From the NCBI RefSeq assembly GCF_002252475.1, contig NZ_NNRK01000034.1, positions 744,001 through 808,000 of the forward strand: a stretch of DNA of 64,000 nt, given 5' to 3'. The notes beneath the pieces were generated by a model. It was not told the DNA's origin and ran no database searches. It saw only the letters and a list, made by a program, of their open reading frames with translations. A program made the translations under genes and the position numbers. Shown piece after piece: positions 38,561 through 47,804 of the stretch; the stretch's first letter is position 1; each line of letters opens with the position of its first letter. Source of the DNA: Brucella rhizosphaerae (GTDB lineage Bacteria; Pseudomonadota; Alphaproteobacteria; Rhizobiales; Rhizobiaceae).

Positions 38561-38588
38561 AGGCGGACAGGAAACTGTCCGCCTTTTC
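38561..38588 (+). terminator. Terminator after the FAD oxidase gene
   Basis: AGGCGGACAG/CTGTCCGCCT with a GAAA tetraloop, followed by TTT. Confidence 0.92.
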
Positions 38589-38808
38589 ATTTATGTAAAC
38601 AAAAATTAGCAAGAATTACTGACTTCTTACACCTGGTGGTAAACCGGTAACCAAATGAAAAAGCAGGGAAAAGTTAACCTAACACGTTAAGCGCATCGGT
38701 AATAAACGCAGTCTATTCTCTAAATCAACAAGAGCGAAACATCGCTCAAAAAGAGAAGCCGGAATAACCAGCTCTCAAAGAACAGACAGAGAGACAGAGG
38801 CGTTGAAT

Positions 38809-39378
38809 ATGATGAGCAACGGATTGAAGAAGCCTGAATGGGCGGGACAGGAACTGCGGCTCGATCCGTTTCACCTTCCACAGGTTGTGACCTACGCGGC
38901 AGAGGATTGCGACGCCGATGTAACCTTCACGATCAGTGAGCGTGGTGCAGTCATCCGGCAGATCCTGCCTTCGAGCGGCCTGCCAATGTCGATCGCGCTT
39001 CCAATCAATGCGTTTATTGGCGTAGCTGCCCGTGCTGTGGAAGACGAATTCGGTGAAATTACTGTAACACTCGAACTGATGCACGAAGATACACAATTGT
39101 CTGTGCCGCTGCTCGTTGCTCACGACTTGACCGATGTTGCTGCCGACTGGCGTGCATGGGCTGCTACGTTCAGCCTGCCAATGATGCTCGTGGAAGAAGA
39201 TGGCGTTGCTCGCCCGCTTTATGAAAGCACTGGCCCTGTACGCACTTCTGAACCGCAGGCCCGTCGTCAGGGGCAGGAACCGCGCCGCCGCCGCCCACGC
39301 TTCCTTGCTCGTCGCAAGACCGGCTCGTTGGGTGTACGCATGGTGATTGAAGGTCGTGAAATTATCGCCCGCGACTAA
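38809..39378 (+). CDS. DUF6101-like protein of unknown function
   Basis: About 190 residues without signal peptide or membrane segments. The first two thirds form a beta-rich domain; the tail is very basic (RRQGQEPRRRRPRFLARRK), suggesting nucleic-acid or membrane binding, and ends GVRMVIEGREIIARD. It resembles a conserved Hyphomicrobiales family I know as DUF6101, but this is memory, not a search. GAGG stands eight bases before ATG 38809; ATG 38812 and TTG 38803 are alternatives. It has a 220-base AT-rich leader, and a candidate sRNA lies 60 bases downstream. Confidence 0.75.
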   Translation: MMSNGLKKPEWAGQELRLDPFHLPQVVTYAAEDCDADVTFTISERGAVIRQILPSSGLPMSIALPINAFIGVAARAVEDEFGEITVTLELMHEDTQLSVPLLVAHDLTDVAADWRAWAATFSLPMMLVEEDGVARPLYESTGPVRTSEPQARRQGQEPRRRRPRFLARRKTGSLGVRMVIEGREIIARD

Positions 39379-39439
39379 GATTTCATCACATTCTCGTGTG
39401 AACACGTTCTCGTCGGATTTCTACACTATCTAAATAATA

Positions 39440-39570
39440 ACGCTTCACCCGGTGGTCGTTTGGAAAGATGAAGGACCTTTCCAGACATCTAAGGTCCCCG
39501 GACCGGAGCAACCAACTTGGCTGACCTCCAGCAAGCCACCCGGATGGTAACCCCATCCGGGTAATTTTTT
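39440..39570 (+). ncRNA. Candidate small RNA with three hairpins and its own terminator
   Basis: About 130 bases without a plausible reading frame but with clear folding potential. Hairpin 1 is ten pairs, 39458-39467 with 39477-39486, loop of nine. Hairpin 2 is seven pairs with a bulged G, 39516-39535. Hairpin 3 is a perfect ten-pair terminator stem, 39538-39547 with 39553-39562, followed by AATTTTTT. The 5' bases ACCCGGTGG (39447-39455) can pair with the right arm of the terminator, giving an alternative fold. A weak -10-like TATCTA is at 39427-39432. The neighbour downstream is on the other strand, so the terminator does not serve it. The alternative is that this is the long 3' UTR of the DUF6101-like gene. 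Confidence 0.6.
39538..39570 (+). terminator. Rho-independent terminator
   Basis: ACCCGGATGG/CCATCCGGGT with a five-base loop and a T run on the plus strand. It ends the candidate sRNA and/or the DUF6101-like transcript. Confidence 0.92.
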
Positions 39571-39577
39571 GCTTTGA

Positions 39578-40327
39578 TTATTTCTTACGGCTTAGAAATG
39601 CCATGACCGCTTCGCGCGCCTCATTTGAGGTCAGTCGCTCGGCAAAGTGCTGGGCTTCACGCGCAATGCGATCAGCAACAGGTTCCGCAGGCATTCGCAT
39701 CAGGGCGCGCGCAATCTGCATGGCCTGCGGAGGTTTGGCGGCAATCTCCTCAGCAGCTTTCAGCACTTCCGTTTCCAGATCATTGCTTTCAACGATTTTG
39801 TAGACAAGACCTGCTTCAAGTGCGGCTTGTGCGTCGAAGCCGTGCCCAAGTGCCAGAAGTGCAAAAGCCTTCTGGTGTCCCATAAGTGGTGGCGCAAGCA
39901 GGCTTGAGGCCGCTTCCGGCACCAGCCCAAGATCGACGAAGGGGGTACGGAACAATGCATGGCTGGTTGCGAATGTCAGATCGCAATGCAGATGGATTGT
40001 TGTGCCTATACCGATCGCCAACCCATCGACACCGGATACAATGGGTTTCTTCGCGCACGATAGGGCGGCGAGAAAATCCAGAATATCATTGCCGAGGCTG
40101 CCGCCGGAAGCAGCAGCCATGAAATCCTGCATATCATTGCCGGAAGAAAAAGCACCCGGCACGCCCAGAAAGACGTGCACGCGCACCGCATCGTCAGCGT
40201 CACCATCCACGAGCGCCTTAGCCATTTCGGCATACATGGCACGGGTGATGGCATTCTTCTTGTCGGCGCGGTTAAGCCGGATGATTTGCACCGCACCTTT
40301 ACGTTCGATCAGAACATGCTCGCTCAT
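39578..40327 (-). CDS. Enoyl-CoA hydratase/isomerase family protein
   Basis: 249 residues of the crotonase fold. The first oxyanion region is GVPGAFSSGNDMQDF near 58-72 and the second SGVDGLAIGIGTTIHLHCDL. The usual catalytic Glu of hydratases appears at PEAASS (about 137-142). ATG 40327 is preferred since GGAGG stands seven bases before it. The acyl-CoA dehydrogenase gene upstream ends at 40330, so start and stop overlap closely: a two-gene fatty-acid oxidation unit. Chain-length preference unknown. Confidence 0.9.
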   Translation of the reverse strand: MSEHVLIERKGAVQIIRLNRADKKNAITRAMYAEMAKALVDGDADDAVRVHVFLGVPGAFSSGNDMQDFMAAASGGSLGNDILDFLAALSCAKKPIVSGVDGLAIGIGTTIHLHCDLTFATSHALFRTPFVDLGLVPEAASSLLAPPLMGHQKAFALLALGHGFDAQAALEAGLVYKIVESNDLETEVLKAAEEIAAKPPQAMQIARALMRMPAEPVADRIAREAQHFAERLTSNEAREAVMAFLSRKK

Positions 40328-40329
40328 CA

Positions 40330-42108
40330 TCAAGCCTCCAGCGCGGATTTTGCAGCCGCCAAGCTGGATGCGCCAGTAATGACAGTGTCTTTGAGCGAAG
40401 CAACTTCAGCCAGCATGTTTTCAGCGAAGAAGCGGCACAGAGCTGCTCGGCTCGCATCATCACTGGTGAGTGCCGCACGTGCCAGATAAGCGCCGCCAGC
40501 GGTCAGCGACAACAAACGCTGGTAAGGTGTGGCACCTGCAAGCGCTTCCTCGGTGCGGCCTTCGCTTGCTGCTATTTGCAGCCAGTCTGTTGCCTCGCGG
40601 GCTTCGTCAATGGCAGTGGACAGTCGCGCGCCTGTTTCGCCAAGCTCAGGACGGTTCGAGGCTTTTGCCTTGTCAGCCTCGTCCTGCAATTCGGCAAAGA
40701 AACTCCTGATATGTTCACCATTCCCGAGCGGCAGCTTGCGCAATACAAGGTCAATGGCCTGGATGCCGTTGGTTCCTTCATAAATCGGCGTGATGCGAGC
40801 ATCGCGCAGCAATTGTGCGGCACCTGTTTCTTCGATGAAACCCATACCGCCATGGATCTGCACGCCGAGCGACGCCACATCTACACCCACATCGGTTGCG
40901 AAGCTCTTGGCCAAAGGCGTGAGAAGGCCGGCGCGATCCGACCAGAATTGCGCGTCAGCACCTTCAACTGCATGGCTCATGTCGATTGCATGTGCACAAG
41001 AATAGGTGATGGAGCGAGCAACCTGCGTCAGTGCTTTCATTGTGAGCAGCATACGCTGCACATCCGGGTGCTGGATAATCGGGCTCATGCCTTGCTTGGG
41101 ATCGGCGCCAACGGCGCGCCCTTGCTTGCGTTCCCTGGCATAGTGAAGGGCTTGCTGATAGGCAGCTTCCGCTACGCCAACGCCCTGGATACCAACCAGC
41201 AGACGCGCATTGTTCATCATGGTGAACATGCAGGCGAGGCCGCGATTTTCTTCGCCGATCAGATAACCAATCGCTCCCGTTTCTTCCCCCTTCGCAAAGC
41301 CATCACCATAGATCATGGTGCAGGTAGGGGAGGCGTGAATACCCATCTTGTGCTCAAGACCAGAACAGAACAGATCGTTGCGGCGACCGAGCGATCCGTC
41401 ATCATTGACGAGAAACTTAGGCACGAGGAATAGCGAAATACCCTTGGTCCCAGCGGGTGCGTCTGGCAGGCGCGCGAGCACCAGATGCACGATATTGTCT
41501 GTTAGGTCATGTTCGCCATAGGTGATAAAAATCTTCTGACCGAAAATACGGTAGGTGCCATCGTCGCGACGCTCCGCTCTGGTGCGCAAAGCGCCAACAT
41601 CAGAACCAGCTTGTGGCTCGGTCAGGTTCATCGTGCCCATCCACTCGCCGGTGATGAGCTTCTCGAGATAGATATCTTTGAGTTGCTTGGATGCGTGCTT
41701 TTCCAGCGCCTCAACCGCGCCCATGGTGAGGGTCGGTGCAATTGCGAACGCGAGAGTGCCGGAGTTCCACATTTCGCTGACGGCCACCGACATCATGGTC
41801 GGCAGACCCTGACCGCCATATTCCGGTGTTCCGGTTAGCGAGTTCCAGCCGCCCTCAATCCAGTCGCGGTAAAGTTCTTTCCAGCCCGGAGCGGTTGTAA
41901 CAACGCCGTCATTCAGCGTGGCGCCATGTTTGTCGCCGGGAATACGAAGCGGCTCGACGCGCTCGGCGGCAAACTTGCCTGCCTCTTCCAGAATAGCTTC
42001 CGCCAGATCGGCGGAAAATTCAGGAAAGCGATTATCCTCAATTGCTTTTTCGAGGCCTGCGACCTTCATCAGCGTATGGGAAATTTCAGAAACCGGCGCG
42101 CGATACAT
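40330..42108 (-). CDS. Acyl-CoA dehydrogenase, long (FadE-type) form
   Basis: 592 residues from ATG 42108, which has a perfect AGGAGG site. FAD motifs include MNLTEPQAGSDVGALRTRA near 155-173 and the C-terminal QIHGGMGFIEETGAAQLLRD. An extra C-terminal domain of about 130 residues makes it the larger type of bacterial dehydrogenase. It catalyses the first step of beta-oxidation of an acyl-CoA. It is coupled to the enoyl-CoA hydratase gene. An upstream extension to 42192 would include an unlikely basic N-terminus. Confidence 0.94.
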   Translation of the reverse strand: MYRAPVSEISHTLMKVAGLEKAIEDNRFPEFSADLAEAILEEAGKFAAERVEPLRIPGDKHGATLNDGVVTTAPGWKELYRDWIEGGWNSLTGTPEYGGQGLPTMMSVAVSEMWNSGTLAFAIAPTLTMGAVEALEKHASKQLKDIYLEKLITGEWMGTMNLTEPQAGSDVGALRTRAERRDDGTYRIFGQKIFITYGEHDLTDNIVHLVLARLPDAPAGTKGISLFLVPKFLVNDDGSLGRRNDLFCSGLEHKMGIHASPTCTMIYGDGFAKGEETGAIGYLIGEENRGLACMFTMMNNARLLVGIQGVGVAEAAYQQALHYARERKQGRAVGADPKQGMSPIIQHPDVQRMLLTMKALTQVARSITYSCAHAIDMSHAVEGADAQFWSDRAGLLTPLAKSFATDVGVDVASLGVQIHGGMGFIEETGAAQLLRDARITPIYEGTNGIQAIDLVLRKLPLGNGEHIRSFFAELQDEADKAKASNRPELGETGARLSTAIDEAREATDWLQIAASEGRTEEALAGATPYQRLLSLTAGGAYLARAALTSDDASRAALCRFFAENMLAEVASLKDTVITGASSLAAAKSALEA

Positions 42109-42273
42109 CTTTCCTCCTAAAAACCTTTTCCTCAAAAGGCTCTGAATTGCCGATAAAATTCTGGCAATCCGTTCAGCCTGATGGCTGGTCATGAGTAAGA
42201 GCTATCGGCTTATTACGTAAACGTCAATATTCACACGACGAAGTTATCATTAGTTTCAGGAGTGGCTGTGATG

Positions 42274-42462
42274 TTATTCAGTTTGGTCGCGGTTGAGACG
42301 CGCTGCACGCAGCCGCGCTGTCTTTGCATCTACGGCATCGCGTTCGCCTTGTAGAATGGCTTTGGCAGCTTTGTCGGTCGTCGCGTTCTTCGCTTCCATT
42401 CTCGAAGGATTGGACTTGAAGAGCGTATCTTTGGTCAGGTTTTCTTTGTCGATCTCTGACAT
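42274..42462 (-). CDS. Small hydrophilic protein of unknown function
   Basis: 62 residues, highly charged and without Cys or membrane segments: MSEIDKENLTKDTLFKSNPS then an Ala/Lys/Arg-rich helix. It resembles short conserved rhizobial hypothetical proteins with the same SNPSRMEAK core. GGAG lies upstream of the ATG. Function unknown. Confidence 0.68.
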   Translation of the reverse strand: MSEIDKENLTKDTLFKSNPSRMEAKNATTDKAAKAILQGERDAVDAKTARLRAARLNRDQTE

Positions 42463-42602
42463 GGACGGTTCTCCAATAGTTGCCGTATTCCAGCTTCGCT
42501 ATATTCGATTGCGCCATTCCCCTGCATAATTCCTTACACCATATTGGATTGAAGGTAATGCTATGCGGCACATTTAATGTTTTAGGGTTCGTTGAGATTT
42601 GG

Positions 42603-42674
42603 TTTCGGAGCGCGTTCGGATCAGGCTGTTGGCTTTGACGCGCATCTTGTCCGAATGCTTCGCACTTTTTTGGA
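42603..42674. repeat. Dispersed palindromic element, family A, degenerate copy in reverse orientation
   Basis: Read on the minus strand it shows AAAAGTGCGAAGCATTCGGAC, then AAGATGCGCGTC and ends with GATCCGAACGCGCTCCGAA, matching the order of blocks in the 61527 copy but with more changes. Confidence 0.55.
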
Positions 42675-42723
42675 CGTGTCCCTGAGAGACATCCGGGCGT
42701 TTACAAAAGCGTCGATAAAAATA

Positions 42724-42749
42724 AAAAAGGCCGGGTGAAACCCGACCTT
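42724..42749 (-). terminator. Likely terminator of the cold-shock gene
   Basis: On the minus strand AAGGTCGGGT/ACCCGGCCTT (one G-T pair) is followed by TTTTT. It is 110 bases after the csp stop, giving a long 3' UTR. Confidence 0.75.
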
Positions 42750-42858
42750 CATATTGTCTCAACGATCAATGCCAGTACATCCGTGGTCAAAGGTCGGAGA
42801 CAAATCTCTTGGCTCAATTATCTGGGCGAAGTGGTTTAGAACCTCGCCCAAAAAATTA

Positions 42859-43068
42859 TTAGAGAGCCTGCAGGTTTTCAGCTGCATTCTTGCCCGAACG
42901 ACGGTCTGCAACCACGTCGAAGCTGACCTTCTGGCCTTCGTTCAACGAGTGCATGCCCGAACGCTCAACAGCAGAGATGTGAACGAACACGTCTACGCCG
43001 CCGTCATCTGGCTGAATGAAGCCGAAGCCCTTAGTTGAATTAAAGAATTTTACTGTTCCGTTTGCCAT
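42859..43068 (-). CDS. Cold-shock domain protein (CspA family)
   Basis: 69 residues of a single cold-shock domain. The RNA-binding motifs are KGFGFIQPD (RNP1) and VDVFVHISA (RNP2). It starts [17 protein letters not shown] as in other small Csp proteins, which melt RNA secondary structure. AAAGGA precedes the ATG. The 372 bases upstream are gene-free and AT-rich; a long 5' UTR acting as an RNA thermosensor is usual for this family and possible here. Confidence 0.95.
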   Translation of the reverse strand: MANGTVKFFNSTKGFGFIQPDDGGVDVFVHISAVERSGMHSLNEGQKVSFDVVADRRSGKNAAENLQAL

Positions 43069-43440
43069 GTTGAATTCCTTTCAAATCGCACGGTTAAAAT
43101 ATAATGGATCGAAATCCATCGCCGAATTCCACGAGTTTGAAAGAAATACCGGGTGGCGAAATCGCGCCGCAACATTCGAAAACAAAATCGATGACCGATA
43201 TATATGAGGCATTCGCGGCTTTTACAAGTCACTTTTCCAAAAATCATAAAAATACTATTATCAATATAAAACAGCGCGATTTGAATATTACGCAAGAACG
43301 TTGCAACTATATAATTTTTCGGGCCTGAGGCAGGACGATTTGCCAGTCAGAACCGGAATAATGGCATATGGGAATGCCAGCGTTTACGAAATTTTCTTGG
43401 TCTTCATTTAGAATATAAACATGTTCAAAGAGGCCGCTAT
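43069..43440. other. 372-base AT-rich divergent region between csp and a diguanylate cyclase gene
   Basis: It has no convincing gene. It should hold the csp leader on the minus strand and the promoter of the GGDEF gene on the plus strand. An AT-rich stretch at 43225-43320 stands out from the coding DNA around. Confidence 0.6.
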
Positions 43441-44586
43441 ATGACGCTCGTTCCGTATTTTCTGACTGTTAATCTGACGGTTTCGTGCGTTTTTATCCTG
43501 ACATTCGCTTTCGTTGCCATTCAGGAGCGGAATTATTCTGCCCCACGCTGGTTTACGCTCGCGTCTACCTCTGCTGCGCTTGTTGCAATCTTTGGGTACT
43601 GGATTCCGCTTGCCGATAACCCGCGAGTGCTCGTACCTGTTTCATTTTCTCTGCTGATAGCAACCTTTCTCGCGATCATTATTGGCTTACAAAGCATCTA
43701 CCGGCAGACAATCGATTGGAAGCTCATAGGCGGGTTCTTCCTTGCCGCCGTTGTTTGTAATGTCCTGATATACGATCTGCCGCGCACATCGTTCCTGCAT
43801 CGTATTCTCTATCAGTTGCCGCTCTGCCTTGCTCAGCTTCTGATGATTCGGGTGATCTACCGCTCTGGAATGCCGCGCCTAGTTGATAAACTGATGATGG
43901 CTCTCGCGGTATTCAGTTGCCTTCATTATCTGTCGAAAGCTTTTCTCATCACCTGGCCGGGATCTGATATGCGGCCTGAGGATGAAGCCAACACGCTACA
44001 TGTGCTTTTCTCGCTTTCTATAGGCGTTTTCGTGCAGGTCGCGCGTGGACTATTGCTGCTTCTGAGCACGGTTTCACACATGGTGGGGGAGGCCAGCGAG
44101 CAATCAGAAGTCGATGAGCTTTCTCAAATCTATAATAGGCGCGGCTTTGATCGTCATGTTTCCCGCGTGTTGGTGCGTAAGGGTGCGCGTATTCGCTACT
44201 CGGTGATCATGAGTGATTTGGATTTCTTCAAACGCGTCAATGACACCTACGGACATGATGGCGGTGACCGAGTGATCGCAGCCTTCGGCAAATTGCTCAA
44301 AACACAATTGCCACGATCAGCCGTGGCTGCGCGCATGGGTGGAGAAGAATTTGTCGTCTTCATTCCCGATAGCGATATGGCTGCCGCCGAAGCGCTGGCG
44401 CAAAGCTTGCGCCAGGCATTGTCTGCGCTTCGTGTTGAAGGAAAGGCGCCGGATTGGGGCCCAACGGCAAGCTTTGGTGTGGCCGAGCAAGTTGAAGACG
44501 AAGGCTTCTATGAGACGATGCGTCGTGCAGATGCCGCTCTATATCAGGCCAAAAAAGCGGGCCGCAACCGTGTCCATATCGCTTAA
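43441..44586 (+). CDS. Membrane-bound diguanylate cyclase (GGDEF)
   Basis: 381 residues. The first 215 contain about six or seven membrane segments forming a sensor; a GGDEF domain follows from about 225. The active site reads Gly-Gly-Glu-Glu-Phe, a form known to be active. DELSQIYNRRGFD and DLDFFKRVNDTYGHDGGD are intact. The inhibitory-site RxxD is absent (RSAV at that place), so product feedback is probably missing. No EAL domain is present. It should make cyclic di-GMP in response to an unknown signal at the membrane. Confidence 0.92.
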   Translation: MTLVPYFLTVNLTVSCVFILTFAFVAIQERNYSAPRWFTLASTSAALVAIFGYWIPLADNPRVLVPVSFSLLIATFLAIIIGLQSIYRQTIDWKLIGGFFLAAVVCNVLIYDLPRTSFLHRILYQLPLCLAQLLMIRVIYRSGMPRLVDKLMMALAVFSCLHYLSKAFLITWPGSDMRPEDEANTLHVLFSLSIGVFVQVARGLLLLLSTVSHMVGEASEQSEVDELSQIYNRRGFDRHVSRVLVRKGARIRYSVIMSDLDFFKRVNDTYGHDGGDRVIAAFGKLLKTQLPRSAVAARMGGEEFVVFIPDSDMAAAEALAQSLRQALSALRVEGKAPDWGPTASFGVAEQVEDEGFYETMRRADAALYQAKKAGRNRVHIA

Positions 44587-44587
44587 A

Positions 44588-45871
44588 TTACTTGCCTGAA
44601 CGTTCTCGCTCAACAGCTCTCCAGCCGATATCCGAGCGATAGAAACCTTCCGGCCAGTCAATATTTCTGACTGCGTCATAGGCATTGGTTTGTGCCTCTG
44701 CGACGGTTTCGGCAATAGCGGTCACGTTCAGTACACGACCTCCACTCGCAATAAGCTGGCCGTCTTTTTCTGCCGTGCCAGCGTGGAAAACCTTCAGGCC
44801 CTCTATGCCTTCGAGCTTATCGAGGCCGCGAATGGCGCTGCCTTTTTTAACGTTGGTTGGATAGCCTTCTGCAGCCATGACGATCGTCAGCGCAGGCTGG
44901 TCCTTCCATTCAAGCGAAACTTCATCAAGCTTGCCGTCAACGGCTGCATTGATGAGATCGAGCAGGTCCGTTTCAAGGCGCATCATCAGCACCTGACATT
45001 CCGGGTCACCGAAGCGGGTGTTGTATTCAATGAGCTTGGGTCCGTCCTTGCCGATCATCAGTCCCAGGAAGAGAACGCCTGAGAAAGGTGCGCCGATTTC
45101 TGCCATGCCGCGCATGGTCGGCTCGATCAGCTCGCGCATCGTACGGTCAACGATTTCTGGCGTCATCACTGGGGCAGGGGCATAGGCTCCCATGCCGCCG
45201 GTGTTTACGCCTGTATCGCCATCGCCGACGCGCTTATGATCCTGTGCCGAGCCAAGCTGCAGCGCAGTCTTTCCGTCGCAAATACAGAAGAAGCTTGCTT
45301 CTTCACCGTCAAGAAACTCTTCCACGACGACTTCCGCACCAGCCGATCCGAAAGCGCCTTCAAAGCATGCATCAACGGCGTCGAGGGCCTCATCAAGGGT
45401 CATGGCAACGACCACGCCTTTGCCTGCGGCAAGGCCATCGGCTTTGACAACGATGGGTGCACCCATTTCACGAATATAGGCTTTGGCTTTTGGCGCATTG
45501 TTGAAGCGGCCATAAGCACCGGTCGGAATATCAAAGCGAGCGCAGAGGTCTTTGGTGAAGCCCTTGGAGCCTTCAAGCTGGGCTGCAAGCTTCGATGGTC
45601 CGAAGACGCGAATGCCGGCTTCGTTAAGATCATCGGCAAGCCCCGCTACGAGCGGTGCTTCCGGCCCCACGACAACCAGATCAATGGCTTTTTCCTTGGC
45701 AAAAGCGATGACCGCTGCATGGTCTGTCACATCAAGCGCGACGAGTTCTGCATATTCGGCAATACCGGGGTTGCCAGGAGCGCAATAGAGCTTTTCGAGC
45801 TTTGCAGAGGCAGCAAGTTTCCATGCCAGTGCGTGCTCGCGGCCCCCAGAACCGATCAACAGAACTTTCAT
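44588..45871 (-). CDS. purD: Phosphoribosylamine-glycine ligase
   Basis: 427 residues starting [19 protein letters not shown], the PurD signature, with the ATP-grasp part around [15 protein letters not shown] near 190. It catalyses the second step of purine synthesis. Length is normal. It converges with the GGDEF gene with a single base between the stops, and is divergent from ubiA. Confidence 0.97.
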   Translation of the reverse strand: MKVLLIGSGGREHALAWKLAASAKLEKLYCAPGNPGIAEYAELVALDVTDHAAVIAFAKEKAIDLVVVGPEAPLVAGLADDLNEAGIRVFGPSKLAAQLEGSKGFTKDLCARFDIPTGAYGRFNNAPKAKAYIREMGAPIVVKADGLAAGKGVVVAMTLDEALDAVDACFEGAFGSAGAEVVVEEFLDGEEASFFCICDGKTALQLGSAQDHKRVGDGDTGVNTGGMGAYAPAPVMTPEIVDRTMRELIEPTMRGMAEIGAPFSGVLFLGLMIGKDGPKLIEYNTRFGDPECQVLMMRLETDLLDLINAAVDGKLDEVSLEWKDQPALTIVMAAEGYPTNVKKGSAIRGLDKLEGIEGLKVFHAGTAEKDGQLIASGGRVLNVTAIAETVAEAQTNAYDAVRNIDWPEGFYRSDIGWRAVERERSGK

Positions 45872-46018
45872 GCCTTGCTCCCTGCGCGTGAGATAAGTAA
45901 ATAACCAGCTAGTTACTTCGGGTCTCTATTGCCCATCGCGCGTGCGAGCAAGGGCAGTGCCGCAATTTTTCGATAAAAAGCGGGTAAGGCTGTCGCAGTT
46001 TCAGGAAAGCAGGCAATC

Positions 46019-47020
46019 ATGCAGCACTTAGAAGCAAAGTCGGATGTCCAGTCGCGGGAAAACCGCGGACGGGTAAAGGACGCGCCATCCGGCCATTGGG
46101 TCTATCGTATTTTGCCGCCGTGGCTCTGGCCTTATGCACAGCTTGCGCGTTGGGACCGGCCAATCGGCTGGCAGCTTCTGCTCTGGCCGTGCTGGTGGTC
46201 GGCGGCACTTGTTGCAGGTGCGGGTGCACAGCCGGGCGATGGTGCATGGGCGGTTATGCCGTCGCCGTGGCATCTGGTTCTGTTTTTTATTGGGGCTGTC
46301 GCCATGCGTGGCGCTGGATGCACCTATAACGACCTGGCCGATCAGGATATCGACGACAAAGTCGACCGTACCCGGTCGCGACCACTGCCATCAGGGCAAG
46401 TGACGCGTAAACAGGCCAAGCTGTTTCTGGTCCTGCAGGCGCTGGTTGGTCTGGTCGTTGTGTTGCAGTTCAACTGGTTCTCGGTCGGCCTTGGAATTGG
46501 CTCTCTGCTGATCGTCGCGGCTTATCCTTTCATGAAGCGTTTTACCAACTGGCCGCAACTGGTGCTTGGTCTTGCCTTCTCGTGGGGCGCATTGATGGGC
46601 TGGGCGGCAGTCGAAGGTTCGCTCGCGCTCCCACCGGTGCTGCTTTATATCGGCGCGATCCTGTGGGTGATCGGTTATGACACGATCTATGCGCATCAGG
46701 ACAAGGAAGATGATGCGCTGGTCGGTGTGGGTTCAACCGCACGCCTCTTCGGAAAGCACACCAAGACAGCGCTTATGGTGCTTTATGGTGGTGCGATCGG
46801 GTTTTTCGCGGCAGCCTTTGCTGTGGCTCAGGTGCCAATGCCTGCACTGGCAGGCTTGCTTGCCGCAGGTGCACATCTTTATCGCCAGATCATCGTGCTT
46901 GATATTGATAACCCGGATCAGTGTTTGAGATTGTTCAAATCGAACAACATTGTCGGACTGATTATCTTTTTAGGTCTTGTGTTCGGAAGCTTGTGGGTTG
47001 CCGTCAAACCGCTGGTCTAA
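46019..47020 (+). CDS. ubiA: 4-hydroxybenzoate polyprenyltransferase
   Basis: 333 residues with eight to nine membrane helices. The two Asp-rich motifs are NDLADQDIDDKVDRTRSRPL (near 103-122) and YDTIYAHQDKEDD (near 220-232). UbiA attaches the polyprenyl chain to 4-hydroxybenzoate in ubiquinone synthesis, using the product of the synthase at 29446. The N-terminus has about 35 extra residues compared with E. coli UbiA, typical for rhizobia. Confidence 0.95.
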   Translation: MQHLEAKSDVQSRENRGRVKDAPSGHWVYRILPPWLWPYAQLARWDRPIGWQLLLWPCWWSAALVAGAGAQPGDGAWAVMPSPWHLVLFFIGAVAMRGAGCTYNDLADQDIDDKVDRTRSRPLPSGQVTRKQAKLFLVLQALVGLVVVLQFNWFSVGLGIGSLLIVAAYPFMKRFTNWPQLVLGLAFSWGALMGWAAVEGSLALPPVLLYIGAILWVIGYDTIYAHQDKEDDALVGVGSTARLFGKHTKTALMVLYGGAIGFFAAAFAVAQVPMPALAGLLAAGAHLYRQIIVLDIDNPDQCLRLFKSNNIVGLIIFLGLVFGSLWVAVKPLV

Positions 47021-47052
47021 GTGGCATCTCCAGTGCTGGAAATGCTCTCAGA

Positions 47053-47081
47053 AAAAAGGCCACCGAAACGGTGGCCTTTTT
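47053..47081. terminator. Bidirectional terminator between ubiA and pdxH
   Basis: AAAAAGGCCACCG/CGGTGGCCTTTTT with a three-base loop. It serves both convergent genes. Confidence 0.94.
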
Positions 47082-47090
47082 GTTGTTCGT

Positions 47091-47702
47091 TTATGGATAG
47101 AGCCTGTCCTTGCTCCAGTCACCCTCCGGTGTGGGCCGTGTAAACAACACGCGGTCATGCAGGCGGAAGGGACGATCATGCCAGAACTCGATGGAAGTTG
47201 GGCGAATGCGGAAGCCAGACCAGTGGGCAGGGCGAGGAATTTCGCCAATGGCATAGCGAGCCGTATATTCGGCAACAGCCTTTTCCAGTGCGAAGCGGCT
47301 TTCGAGCGCGCGCGACTGTTTGGACGCCCAGGCACCAATACGGCTGCCACGTGGACGTGAGGCATAATAAGCGTCGGCTTCTGCGTCGCTCACCTTTTCA
47401 ACAGGACCGCGCACACGCACCTGACGACGCAATGACTTCCAATGAAAACACATGGCAGCCTTTTCGGCAGACAGGATTTCCTGTCCCTTTGTGCTTTCGT
47501 AATTGGTGTAGAAGACGAAGCCTTGCTCATCGAAGTCCTTGAGCAACACCATCCGCACATTTGGCAGGCCGTCCGGATCGACGGTGGCCAGAGCCAGTGC
47601 ATTCGGATCGTTCATTTCGCTCTTGGTGGCATCGTTGAGCCACTCTGCGAAGAGGTTGAATGGTTCTGAGCTTTGTGTGAAATCTTCAGTGGCGCTGGTC
47701 AT
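47091..47702 (-). CDS. pdxH: Pyridoxamine/pyridoxine 5'-phosphate oxidase
   Basis: 203 residues with the FMN-binding pattern [20 protein letters not shown] and the C-terminal [11 protein letters not shown] block that is diagnostic of PdxH. It makes pyridoxal 5'-phosphate, the active vitamin B6. Length is normal. It shares the terminator at 47053-47081 with ubiA. Confidence 0.96.
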   Translation of the reverse strand: MTSATEDFTQSSEPFNLFAEWLNDATKSEMNDPNALALATVDPDGLPNVRMVLLKDFDEQGFVFYTNYESTKGQEILSAEKAAMCFHWKSLRRQVRVRGPVEKVSDAEADAYYASRPRGSRIGAWASKQSRALESRFALEKAVAEYTARYAIGEIPRPAHWSGFRIRPTSIEFWHDRPFRLHDRVLFTRPTPEGDWSKDRLYP

Positions 47703-47804
47703 ATCTTCTATTTCGCAGTTCGAATGGAAAGCATGTTCGCTTGTTTGCGGTTAGGAACCTCGTCCAATTCGTAAGCTTTGTCCATGCCTGGTTGTTGCGG
47801 CAGA

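Larger units (their letters stand above)
42463..42858. other. 396-base gap between a small hypothetical gene and the cold-shock gene
   Basis: No gene seen. It holds a minus-oriented family-A element (42603-42674) and a minus-strand terminator (42724-42749); the remainder is AT-rich 3' UTR of the cold-shock gene. Confidence 0.7.

Noticed and set aside
39490..39515. Resemblance of the candidate sRNA to the GGA..GGAGCA region of signal recognition particle RNA
   Set aside because: The match is short and the flanking bases do not form the long SRP hairpin; I could not support it.
43104..43328. Short plus-strand frame in the csp leader region
   Set aside because: It has no ribosome site, odd composition and is in an AT-rich divergent promoter region.
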